Source of the DNA: Thalassiosira profunda
Lineage: Eukaryota > Bacillariophyta > Thalassiosirophyceae > Thalassiosirales > Thalassiosiraceae
Assembly: GCA_036939355.1 (NCBI GenBank)
Contig: JALLAP010000107.1
Span: 1 to 20,127 of the forward strand
Direction of reading: 5' to 3'
DNA: 20,127 bases
Both the position numbers and the translations under genes were made by a program. The notes beneath the pieces are model-generated. The model saw nothing but the letters and a program-made list of their open reading frames with translations, had not been told where the DNA came from and did no database searches. Below are positions 8,771 through 16,483 of the stretch, one piece after another. Numbering within the stretch: the stretch's first letter is position 1; every line of letters begins with the position of its first letter.

Positions 8771-9598
8771 TCAGATGCTGTGCTCGCACCCGTATTCTAC
8801 AGCGATGCCTTCAGGCACTATCTCGAGGGTCGTCTCGAGCCCCGTGCGGGTCGAGTGCAACACAGTTCTTTCGAGAACGATGCGAGGTGGGCCTGGTTCG
8901 AGGGCGCCGAGCCGTCGGAGAGAGTCTTGCTCCTCTTTGGCCAGCACCAGGTGTTTGGCATGGTCGGCTGGGACCAAGCCGAGCTCAGAGATATCTGAAG
9001 CCGAGGAGATCGAAATGGTGCTTGGCACGCCGATGGATTTCTCGTCCACCTCGTCATCGCTCAGCTCGGCCGTTCCGTCCACACTGCCACGCCCCTTCCT
9101 CCGTGCCAGAAGAATCACGGCCACTGTAACGAGAGCACCGATGGAGGCGACGATGGCGCTGGAGAGGAACACGACTGCAAAGAGCCCAACGCTCTGGCCG
9201 TCCAGGTCGGCGAAGTCCAGGTCAGAGGCTTGCACCTCATTCTCCTCGACGCGTTTGCTTTTGTTCTCCGGCAGAAAGGAGAGGGCCAGACCAGACGCCG
9301 ATGACTCGATGCCCTCGCCGCTCTCGCTTACGGGAGGCTGGGTCGGCCCCGGCGTAGGCGCGACGGTGATGGGCAACGAGCGATGGAAGTTGGCCAGCAG
9401 GGGCGTCATCTTGGAAGTATAGGCAAGCAAAGGAAGAGGAGGCTCAGTCGTAGGCGAAGAGGAAGGAGCAGGGGCGAGGGCGAGCAGCCCGCTGTCGTTG
9501 CTGCCAGGGCCGTCGCGCCGAAGGTGGCGAGGCTCGGCGGTAGCCTTGGCAACTGCCGTGCATGCGAGGGAGTAGGGGAGGAGGAGCGGAGCCTTCAT
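8771..9598 (-). CDS. Single-pass membrane protein, function unknown
   Basis: 275 aa from the ATG at 9598. The frame continues upstream, but ATG 9598 is chosen because it opens a signal-peptide-like segment (MKAPLLLPYSLACTAVAKATA, cleavage perhaps after residue 20). Residues 21-137 are Pro/Ser/Thr-rich, suiting an O-glycosylated exterior, and lack cysteine. One clear membrane span is at 138-165 (LFAVVFLSSAIV...VILLA), followed by RRKGRG, which places the C-terminal 110 residues in the cytosol. That tail is acidic and Ser-rich (SDDEVDEKS, STISISSASDISE), and ends in a Cys-containing EYGCEHSI. It is tail-to-tail with the DUF2439 gene (80 bp) and head-to-head with the HA-repeat gene. No family recognised. 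Confidence 0.7.
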   Translation of the reverse strand: MKAPLLLPYSLACTAVAKATAEPRHLRRDGPGSNDSGLLALAPAPSSSPTTEPPLPLLAYTSKMTPLLANFHRSLPITVAPTPGPTQPPVSESGEGIESSASGLALSFLPENKSKRVEENEVQASDLDFADLDGQSVGLFAVVFLSSAIVASIGALVTVAVILLARRKGRGSVDGTAELSDDEVDEKSIGVPSTISISSASDISELGLVPADHAKHLVLAKEEQDSLRRLGALEPGPPRIVLERTVLHSTRTGLETTLEIVPEGIAVEYGCEHSI

Positions 9599-9889
9599 TG
9601 TTGGGGTGAGAGGGCGCTTGGTAATTTTATGAGCGCTCAGAGTGAATGCTCCAAAGCACCCGCGATCTTCCATGCGCGGAGTAGAAGGGTCGTCGCTGAA
9701 GAGGGGTCGGAGGCAAACGGTTCCTTCCGTAGAGGTGCGTAGGAACTGGTGTATCTTTTTGCTTGAAACGGCTCGCAGTCGTGGTCGTGGGCGAGGAAAG
9801 CCAACGGCTGCGGAAAGGCGTATTTGCAAACAGAGTGGTGGGCGTCGCCTGCTCATAAATCCAGCAAACAGAACCGCGCACCTTGCAGC
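9599..9889. promoter_or_regulatory. Divergent promoter containing copy 1 of a shared upstream module
   Basis: 291 bp between the membrane-protein gene (-) and the HA-repeat gene (+). Three blocks recur upstream of the silaffin-like gene at 12276-12379: a 21-bp block at 9764-9784 (one mismatch), AAGCCAACG at 9798-9806, and CTCATAAAT at 9852-9860. The last is TATA-like and lies 30 bp before the ATG at 9890, so transcription would start very close to the ATG. Confidence 0.5.
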
Positions 9890-12250
9890 ATGATGGCCAC
9901 GCCCCAGCGCCCGACGGCGCCCGCTCCCCTTGGCCCCTTCGGCCCAAAGGCGCCCTCCTTCCTGGCCACCGTCGAGATCTCTCCGATCCGGTGGGACCAC
10001 TTCTATCCTTCTGACTCGCCCAGTCGTGACGATATCCCCGCCCCCCTCGACGACAACGCCGCATTCGCCTTCCATCCCATCTTACCGTCTATTTTGCCCT
10101 CGCTGGATGTGGAAAATGTCAACCCTCAGTCGAGTCTGCCGGTGCACGGCCACCCCAACGAAATGTCTGTCGATGTCGATGATCTCGTGGCTCGGCCCCT
10201 CCTTGGCAGCGCCGAGCCGACTCCATACGCCATCCGTCACTTCGACTTTTGCACGGCGATGGAGATGGCGGTGGATCTAAACAAGGACTTTGTCCCTCAG
10301 CCGCTGAATCTGCCCATCTACACGGCGAGCACCGACCATCCTCTTTGGTACACCTTGGGGACTGGCCTCTCATCGCGTATCCAAGAAGGCGCCGAGTCGT
10401 TGCTCCGGGCCGAGGCCGCCGGTGAGACGCTCAGTCCGCATCGGCAGTGGAACTTGGACACTCTGCGCTTCGTCAACAATCCAAACGCCAATCCCAAAAC
10501 GTTTGTCGCCGAAGCCAATGTCAGGAGGATGGTTCTTGCCGGTATCATTGATTCTACAAAAGGGGAGAAGGACTGGAGCGGCCGATCGAACGTCGGCGAC
10601 TCCGTCAGCGCTCGCCGTCGCGCCGGAATACTGAAGCACTACGCTCCAGATTCTTGTCTGCTGTATTTCGATATCAACAACCACGGTACTTATGTTTGAT
10701 TTGATGTCTGAAGCCGCTTACCTCCAATCTCACTTCATCTGTGCATATCATGTGTCCTCGATTTCAGGCAGTAGAATCGACCGCAAGAATCCATGCATCT
10801 CGCCCTGGCTCGGCAGCATCGCAAGATCGATGCACAAAGAAGCCGGCGGCGTATGGAACGAGAAGGTGCATCGGCCGCTCATCGAACGGTCCATCCATCT
10901 TCTTCGTGGACCTCGTCCCCCTCATTCCCTTCTCCAAGCCGGGGTGCAAGGGCGATTTCAAGACCTACGCGAGTGACGCCGATTCTACGCTGGTCGATCT
11001 CGAATTGAGCGGCTTTCTCATCTACAACATGCACGGCAGAGCGCACGAGTTGCTTCACGACGAGCCGATGACGGTCGCCGTCGCCACGCGAGAGTGCTGG
11101 AAGTCGTGCTTCGACGAGTACGCTCCGTTGTTTGCTCCGCACGCCAACGTATTGGGGATGCTCGCCCACGGCCAGTGCTGGGGCATGCGCCTGCCTCTGA
11201 AGAATCTGGAGTCACATCCATACGAGCTGATCGAGCACTACAGCCACATCGTCCTCGAGTTCTATTCGGAGATTGCTCGGATCAACAGAGGCTCGGGCTT
11301 CATGCCCAACCCGATTCGGGCCTCCCGCGTGGCTCAGCGGTTCGGAGGAAGAAACGGCGACGAGCTCGATCCCGAGGTGAGGCAGGCGCTGATTGAAGAT
11401 CAGCGCCACGCTCGCGAGAGAAGACACGACCTGCGGTGGAATGAAAGATATGTGAGTTGTTCTATTTGCACACTGATTGCTTCAATACTTCTCGACTCAC
11501 CGGTATTCTCTAGGCCGAACTTTTGGAGTACAAGAAGGAGTACGGTGATGTCGACGTGCCACACAAGCGAGGGAAACTTGGGAATTGGGTGCAAACGGTG
11601 AGAGAGCACAAGAAGGCTGGAAAGCTGTCGACGGAGCGAATCGCTATGCTGGAGAAGGCCGGCTTCCGGTGGAGCGTCGGAACGAGCACGCCCAGGACGC
11701 CGTGGGATGAAAGATATGTGAGTTATAATATTTGCATGCTGATTGGTTCAATACGTCTCGACTCACCGGTCTTCTCCAGGCCGAACTTTTGGAGTACAAG
11801 AAGGAGCACGGCGATGTCAACGTGCCGTATAGCCGAACTGGGCTTGGGAGTTGGGTGTGCACGATGCGAGTAGAACACAAAGGGAAGCTGTCGGCGGAGC
11901 GAATCGCCAAGCTAGAAGAGATTGGTTTCATCTGGAGCCCGCTCAAGGCGAATTGGGATGAAAGATACGTGAGTATGCAACTTTCTGAGCTCCTTCTCAA
12001 GCGACCACAGTGAAACAGTCCTTTACCGTTCTCTCTCTCATTCTCTCTCATTGTTTGACAGGCCGAGCTGGTTGAGTACAAAAAGGAGTGAGGCCACGTC
12101 GACGTCCCGGCGAGGCAAGGTGGGCTTGGCAAATGGGTGAAAAATCAGAGAATGATTTACCGCGGGACGAAGCTGGGTATCCAAACACAGGAGCAAAAGA
12201 AGAAGCTGGAGGCTATTGGCTTCAAATGGGAAGTCGGTCGAGGGCGCTAA
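9890..12250 (+). CDS. Protein of unknown N-terminal domain with C-terminal helicase-associated (HA) repeats; carries apparent lesions
   Basis: Two adjacent ATGs open at 9890. Exons: 9890-10685, 10768-11451, 11514-11717, 11780-11968, and 12062 onward. All introns are GT-AG (82, 62, 62 and 93 nt); four have strong signals such as GTGAGT. The first about 490 residues match nothing I recognise, but are well ordered in look (RECWKSCFDEYAPLFAPHAN, NNHG-SRIDRKNPC). The last three exons each encode one HA unit: AELLEYKKE.GDV.VP...LG.WV...R...KLS.ERI..LE..GF.W, then WDERY at the exon end. HA repeats are presumed nucleic-acid or protein binders. Two lesions are apparent: a frame change in exon 2, explained by a duplicated CATC at 10892-10899, and an in-frame TGA at 12089-12091, after which the fifth exon keeps reading as an HA repeat to TAA at 12248-12250. 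It may be a pseudogene, or hold assembly or allelic errors. Confidence 0.7.
11452..11968 (+). repeat. Tandem intron-plus-exon duplication encoding HA repeats
   Basis: Unit 1 is intron 11452-11513 plus exon 11514-11717; unit 2 is intron 11718-11779 plus exon 11780-11968. Both introns are exactly 62 nt and agree at 53 of 62 positions by hand alignment, including the shared block CTCGACTCACCGGT near the 3' end. Each exon starts GCCGAACTTTTGGAGTACAA and ends with a GATGAAAGATA(T/C) sequence. Introns this similar indicate a recent duplication of the whole unit, not only of the protein repeat. Confidence 0.85.
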
Positions 12251-12275
12251 AGCTACTCATTCTAACTCATACTTG

Positions 12276-12379
12276 TGAAACGGCTCTCAGTCGTGGGCAG
12301 CAGATCTCCTCTTTTTCAAGCCAACGACGCTCTTTTGTCGCCGCCGTTGCAGGTTCAGCGGCTGCCAGAGCTCATAAAT
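12276..12379 (+). promoter_or_regulatory. Copy 2 of the shared upstream module, silaffin-like gene promoter
   Basis: Blocks at 12276-12296 (20 of 21 bases shared with 9764-9784), AAGCCAACG at 12318-12326, and CTCATAAAT at 12371-12379 occur in the same order as upstream of the HA-repeat gene, with spacings of 42 and 53 nt against 34 and 54 nt there (start to start). The TATA-like block is 60 bp before the ATG at 12431. Confidence 0.5.
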
Positions 12380-12430
12380 TGCACAAAGCAACCTCAAACA
12401 AACATCCCACGCCTTCCCTCCTCCCAAACG

Positions 12431-12913
12431 ATGCAGCTCCTCCCTATCGCCCTCCTTCTCCTGGCCCTCCTCGTCGCCCCCTCCCGCGGACGACTGGGGC
12501 GCGACCTTTCTGGCAGGTCGGCCAAGGCCTACCGCCTGATTCGCGGCGGCAAGGCATCCAAGGGAAGCTCGAAGGGATCCAGGTCGTCTGCGGCTCCTTC
12601 TTGGATGCCGACGGGCGCTCCCTCTATTGTCCCGTCTGCTTCGGCGGCGCCCTCCTCGAGCAGCGCTCCCTCCACTGGTCCATCTCAGTCGGCCGCGCCT
12701 TCCTCAAGCAGCGCTCCCTCGTCCAGCAGCGCTCCAACGGCGAAATCGAACAAATCGAGTGGGACCAAGTCGAGCAAATCCAAGGCGGGCAAGTTGGCAT
12801 CGAAGGCGGGCAAATCCACTTCGGCCCCATCCCTCTGGCCGTCGCTTCAGCCCAGCAAGTCCACCGCTCCAAGCGAATCGGCTGCTCCTTCTTTCCACTT
12901 CGCGTTGGGCTGA
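12431..12913 (+). CDS. Small secreted Ser/Lys/Pro-rich protein, silaffin-like
   Basis: 160 aa from the ATG at 12431, chosen because it opens a textbook signal peptide (MQLLPIALLLLALLVAPSRG). The frame is open further upstream but without coding character. The mature protein is very low complexity: 44 Ser and 13 Lys by hand count, many APS/PSxxAPS repeats (57-103, 131-154), no cysteine. Two Lys-rich blocks, KASKGSSKGS (41-50) and the stretch 105-129, contain KxxK spacings such as KSNK and KSSK. An R-x-L site (RDL, 24-26) follows the signal peptide. Signal peptide, RxL processing site, Lys clusters and Ser richness together resemble silaffins and related diatom cell-wall peptides that carry polyamines and phosphate and promote silica formation. 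Homology cannot be proven from composition; another extracellular matrix or mucin-like role is possible. Confidence 0.65.
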   Translation: MQLLPIALLLLALLVAPSRGRLGRDLSGRSAKAYRLIRGGKASKGSSKGSRSSAAPSWMPTGAPSIVPSASAAPSSSSAPSTGPSQSAAPSSSSAPSSSSAPTAKSNKSSGTKSSKSKAGKLASKAGKSTSAPSLWPSLQPSKSTAPSESAAPSFHFALG

Positions 12914-13159
12914 GTGCAGGATGTGTTCCAGTGCAAAAGAGTGCTCCACTCCAGAGAGATCTATTTTTAGACGCGCAATTGTTGCCGTCCTGACTTTTGT
13001 CAATCGCCGTAGGTATATAGCTATTCATAATAGACAAAGTCAACGGTTTGTTTCCCGACATACTTAGGTACAGCCAACAAGCATCATTAAACGTTGTCAA
13101 CTCCTTCTTGATTCGGGCTGTTGCTTCCATCTGTTCTAGCAAAACTCCCTCCGTTGTTA
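12914..13159. other. Convergent intergenic region
   Basis: 246 bp between the silaffin-like stop and the methyltransferase stop. Moderately AT-rich; it should hold both 3' UTRs. I see no ORF, repeat or RNA gene in it. Confidence 0.5.
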
Positions 13160-13990
13160 TCAAACGAAGGTTTCGGCCTCGTTGAGAAAGACCATCGTCG
13201 TGCCCTGGAACCAGGGGAATCGCGCCTTGCTCCGCAAGTACTCGCTCGTCTCCTTGTCATATCTGAAGCCCAGGCCTTTCATCAAGTCGATCACGTACTC
13301 GTTCGTCCGCAAATTTACGTGTCCCACGCCGTTCTGTCCCGGCTGTCCCCAGCTCAGCAATACCCCCTTCCGCGCCGCCGACACGATGTTCAATATGAAG
13401 ATTGGTTCGTACTGCATCGGAATGTGCTCGGCCACCTCCATGCACACCACCCAGTCGAACTGCTCCCCCCAGTCCACCTTGACGGTCAAATCCTGGTGTT
13501 TTATGAACCCCTCCGTCAATTCCTCGACATTCACCGCCCCCTCGTACCCTTTGATAGCGGAGATCTTGCCGCTCCCGTGAAAGTAGCTCGTGTAACATCC
13601 CAGCCCCGCGCCCAGCTCGAGGACGCTTCCCGATATCACCCTTTCGACCACCCCGTCTGCGAACGATTGGTCGAATTTGTACATGAAATTGCGGGGGAGG
13701 CGCCACGCCCCCGAGTCGTCGATTTTTTGCCGCTCTCGGACCAAGCATTCCACCACTTCTGGCGTCGGGTAGACCGGTTTGACGCACTGATTGTTCTGCG
13801 GCGTCGTGCACACCGGTATCTTCCCCTGGATGGGCGGGAGTTTGATCGGTTCAGTCGTTTTGTTTTCCGCTTTGAGCGATATTGACGCGTCGACTGAAGA
13901 TGGAAGTGCATTGGAGGAGGCCATTCGTTTGTACGCGACGAAGATCACGGCGAGGCAAATCAGCGCCGTGCGGACCTCCCTCTGGTTCAT
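13160..13990 (-). CDS. Membrane-anchored SAM-dependent methyltransferase, class I
   Basis: 276 aa from the ATG at 13990. An N-terminal hydrophobic segment (about 8-20, TALICLAVIFVAY) before KR suggests a type II signal anchor, so the catalytic domain may face the secretory lumen. SAM-binding motif I is VLELGAGLGCY (123-133). A motif IV-like FDWVVCMEVAEHIP at 178-191 contains the EVAEH signature, and LSWGQPGQNGVGHVN (212-226) with an NLR-NEYV helix are typical of a eukaryotic group of uncharacterised methyltransferases. PRNFMYKFDQSFADGVVERVI before motif I is also characteristic. The acceptor (glycan, lipid or small molecule) cannot be told. It stands alone, convergent with the silaffin-like gene. 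Confidence 0.8.
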   Translation of the reverse strand: MNQREVRTALICLAVIFVAYKRMASSNALPSSVDASISLKAENKTTEPIKLPPIQGKIPVCTTPQNNQCVKPVYPTPEVVECLVRERQKIDDSGAWRLPRNFMYKFDQSFADGVVERVISGSVLELGAGLGCYTSYFHGSGKISAIKGYEGAVNVEELTEGFIKHQDLTVKVDWGEQFDWVVCMEVAEHIPMQYEPIFILNIVSAARKGVLLSWGQPGQNGVGHVNLRTNEYVIDLMKGLGFRYDKETSEYLRSKARFPWFQGTTMVFLNEAETFV

Positions 13991-14536
13991 GATGGCGATG
14001 TCTCAGGCGATCCTTCAAAGTGCCACCTCTGAAGTTCACCGCCAAGTCGGTGTGGATTGTGGACTCGGCCACTGCAATTTCAATTGCAATTCTTGTTGTG
14101 GGAAGATGCACCATGCACCATGCAAACGCTTTGTGTGGTCAGGGTGCACCAACTCGAACTCTGATCTCTGATCGTCAATTGCTGCCACGAGGAAGTTGCA
14201 ATTGCAATTGGTACAACCCTTGTAGAGTGGCGAAATTATCACCTCCGCTTCAGTGACGTTGGGCGAGCGGGTTGCGCTCGTGGCGAGTAGGCGCGATTGA
14301 AGTTTTCGGGGGGGAACGTCGTGTAGATACCGCGCCACGAATACTGACGGCTTTGGGCGGGGATGACAGGCGACTAGGGAGCGGGCGTTGGCAACAGGGA
14401 CGTGCAGGGCGGTCGGAGCGAGCGGAGGTGGAGGAGGTGGTTGGTTGTGCGTGTTGTTGGTTGGATGGAGGAGATAGTCTTCAGTACTCCCTATCTAAGA
14501 AGCCCCTACCACGTAAGTAAGTAGGGGAAGGCCTCA
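13991..14536. other. Gene-free region upstream of the methyltransferase
   Basis: 546 bp with no supportable ORF. It contains CAATTGCAATT (14081-14091) and its reverse complement about 110 bp on (14200-14210), a GCACCAT duplication near 14110, and a 7-bp-stem hairpin with arms CCCCTAC (14503-14509) and GTAGGGG (14521-14527) just before the MITE. It presumably carries the methyltransferase promoter. Confidence 0.4.
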
Positions 14537-14544
14537 ATCCCGGG

Positions 14545-14731
14545 TAGGCTTGTGGATTTAGTGGGGGAGTGGGGGCCCCCACCTACGGCACGTGGGGGGG
14601 GCTCACTAGCTTCCCCTAACAAAACCCCGCTGGCGGCAGATGCAAAGCTAGTGCCGTTTGTTAGGAGGTGGGGCCCACGTGGGGAGTCCCCACCTTTGGC
14701 ACGAAATCCCCCCACTAAATCCACAAGCCTA
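14545..14731. mobile_element. 187-bp MITE, hAT-like
   Basis: Perfect 23-bp terminal inverted repeats (14545-14567 and 14709-14731) begin TAGGCTTGTGG. They are flanked on both sides by the 8-bp direct repeat ATCCCGGG (14537-14544 and 14732-14739), a target-site duplication. The 8-bp duplication and TAGG-type ends fit the hAT superfamily. The interior has no ORF. It holds a direct repeat with two mismatches (14577-14592, 14688-14703) and two interleaved inverted pairs: CACTAGCT 14604 / AGCTAGTG 14646 and CCTAACAAA 14615 / TTTGTTAGG 14657. A 9-bp duplication reading (AATCCCGGG, Mutator-like) is also possible at the boundary. Confidence 0.8.
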
Positions 14732-14739
14732 ATCCCGGG

Positions 14740-15155
14740 CCACCGATCCGAGATCCGACAGCCGACAGACCCGGGCCGCCTGGTGAGTGGTGAGGCGCGG
14801 AGGGCGGAGGGCGGAGCGAGCTCAGTTGGCTGTCCGTGGTTGTGCAGAGAGCCGCACTTTGGACTCTGGTAAGGCGCTGCGTACGCGTGGTCCACGCAGC
14901 TCCCTGATCGTGCACGCAGACAGCCTGCTTTGGCTTTCGTTTGCTTGCTTTCCGTTGCTGTGGTGTTGCCACAACCCAACCTCCTCGCCCCCAACCCACC
15001 CCACCGCCGCCCCTTCGCCAGGCCTTTCTCGACGGTCGCCCTCCGCCCTCCGCCTCCACGTCGGAAATACAACGGCACGTCTTTACTGGCCCCAGTTTTG
15101 GCGCACGCACATCTCGCGTCCTCACTTCGCGACTTCGCCCCAATCATCAACGACG
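14740..15155 (+). promoter_or_regulatory. Upstream region and leader of the PDZ-MORN-RING gene
   Basis: 416 bp between the MITE and the ATG at 15156. The frame of the downstream gene is open here back to 14787, but the peptide is low-complexity and lacks an ATG, so I treat it as promoter and leader. The distal half is pyrimidine-rich (about 14980-15060), as in other leaders of this window. Confidence 0.4.
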
Positions 15156-16397
15156 ATGCCCCCCCTTTCTCCGTACGAAATGATGCCGCCCCTTCCTGGT
15201 GGAGCAGACCCTCCTGCCTCGCCCTCCACGGCGACGGTCAGCGTCTTCATTCCCTACACGGGCCCGCTCGGGCTGACGATCGAGCAACTGACCGACGACT
15301 CATGCCGGGTCAAGAGCGTGGTCGCGGGCACCCAGGCCGAGGCTGCCGGGGTGAAGGAGGGAGACGTCCCAGTCTGGGCGGGCGAAAAGATCTCTTACGA
15401 AAATTTTCTCGAGATGTGCAAGCACGGGGCGAGGCCCCTAGCCTTTACCGTTGAGAGGGACGTCTCCCAGGCAAACGGTGCAGTTAATTTCACGTACCCC
15501 AATGGAGATTGTTACGAAGGGGAATACAGGGACGGGAAGAGGCATGGCCAGGGCAAGTTCACATGGGCCAGTGGTGAATCCTACAACGGGAAGTGGAAAG
15601 ATTGCAAGAAACAACACGGGGAGGGCAAGTACGCGTGGGCCAGTGGAAACGTCTACGACGGGCAATGGAAAAATGACAATAGGCACGGCCATGGCAAGAT
15701 GAAATTTGCAAATGGAGGTTTCTACAATGGACATTGGGAGGACGACAAAAGGCATTGGAAGGGAAGACATTTATATGCCAGTGGATCTATCTACGTAGGG
15801 GGGTGGAAGGAGAACCAGAAACATGGCAATGGAAAATGTACGACCGCAGATGGAAAGGTTCACGAAGGAGAATACAAGGATGACAAGAAGAACGGCAAGG
15901 GCAAGCTAACACTTGGTGATGGCGACGTATTCGAAGGGATTTGGTGCCAGGATAGGCAGCACGGTGAATTCACTGTGACCAAGGCGATGACAGGCGCAAT
16001 CTTCAAAGAAGTCTACCGTTACGGTAGTAAGCTCCTGACAAACAAGCGGTTCGCGCCTCTGGATGAAGCCCGCCTTTCCCAGCGCGCTTGCTCTTTGACC
16101 CTTACCCTTGGCGAGGAAGACATCACATGTGGCATTTGCTGTGCCGAATTCTCATCCAATCTGAGTGAAGACGACGAAAAGATCAGGCGGTATTTGCCCG
16201 TCCTGGGCTCGTGTGGCCATTGCTACTGCCATGGATGTGTCTTGAATGTGCAAGCTGCTCGCGCGCAAGAGAATGGTGGCAGGATCCCCGCGATGATTCC
16301 CTGCATGACCTGTAGGAAGACGGATGCATTCTGCCCCGGAGAGCCCACATACTTTCGATCGTTGGCGGATTTCATTGAGCGATCAACTGTATCATAA
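15156..16397 (+). CDS. PDZ - seven MORN repeats - RING E3 ligase candidate
   Basis: 413 aa from the first ATG (15156). Residues 26-101 look like a PDZ domain (VFIPYTGPLGLTIEQ, carboxylate-loop-like GPLGL, then VVAGTQAEAAGVKEGD). Seven MORN repeats follow between 119 and about 275 (YEGEYRDGKRHGQGKF, YNGKWKD, YDGQWKND, YNGHWEDD, YVGGWKEN, HEGEYKDD, FEGIWCQD). The fourth is weakened: RHWKGRHLYASG lacks the usual HG-G. A C-terminal RING has C325-x2-C328, C353-x-H355, C358-x2-C361 and C383-x2-C386, with a long ring loop. MORN repeats commonly bind phospholipids or organise membranes; the RING implies ubiquitin ligase activity; PDZ implies tail-peptide binding. A membrane-docked E3 is the natural inference. 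No introns are needed. Confidence 0.88.
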   Translation: MPPLSPYEMMPPLPGGADPPASPSTATVSVFIPYTGPLGLTIEQLTDDSCRVKSVVAGTQAEAAGVKEGDVPVWAGEKISYENFLEMCKHGARPLAFTVERDVSQANGAVNFTYPNGDCYEGEYRDGKRHGQGKFTWASGESYNGKWKDCKKQHGEGKYAWASGNVYDGQWKNDNRHGHGKMKFANGGFYNGHWEDDKRHWKGRHLYASGSIYVGGWKENQKHGNGKCTTADGKVHEGEYKDDKKNGKGKLTLGDGDVFEGIWCQDRQHGEFTVTKAMTGAIFKEVYRYGSKLLTNKRFAPLDEARLSQRACSLTLTLGEEDITCGICCAEFSSNLSEDDEKIRRYLPVLGSCGHCYCHGCVLNVQAARAQENGGRIPAMIPCMTCRKTDAFCPGEPTYFRSLADFIERSTVS

Positions 16398-16403
16398 AAG
16401 CAA

Positions 16404-16483
16404 GTAAGAGTATCAAACGGGCAGGAATGCCCAGCTGGTCCCAACCTGTTGCTTGATGCTAATGTCTGGTTACTGTCTTGCAG
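16404..16483 (+). other. Candidate 3'-UTR intron of the PDZ-MORN-RING gene
   Basis: Starting 6 nt after the TAA is GTAAGA (16404), and 80 nt later TTACTGTCTTGCAG ends at 16483: strong splice signals and a size typical of this window. It overlaps the last codons of the antisense PGI-like gene. It may be coincidental. Confidence 0.3.

Noticed and set aside
10851..10938. 88-nt intron in the HA-repeat gene
   Set aside because: It fits phase and has a pyrimidine-rich acceptor, but it would delete sequence that is strongly coding in GC third-position bias on both sides of the CATC duplication. Kept only as an alternative to be tested.
12088..12993. 301-codon plus-strand frame overlapping the silaffin-like gene
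   Set aside because: The alternative frame at 12431 has a clean signal peptide and repeats. This one starts inside the preceding gene's last exon and looks like a shifted reading of Ser/Pro codons.
14537..14739. Mutator-type element with 9-bp duplication
   Set aside because: AATCCCGGG is shared by both flanks only if the terminal A of the right inverted repeat is counted in the duplication. The 8-bp reading keeps perfect TAGG...CCTA ends and fits hAT better.
14787..15155. N-terminal extension of the PDZ-MORN-RING protein
   Set aside because: The frame is open but has no ATG before 15156, and the peptide is low-complexity; the first ATG is followed directly by the PDZ-containing protein.
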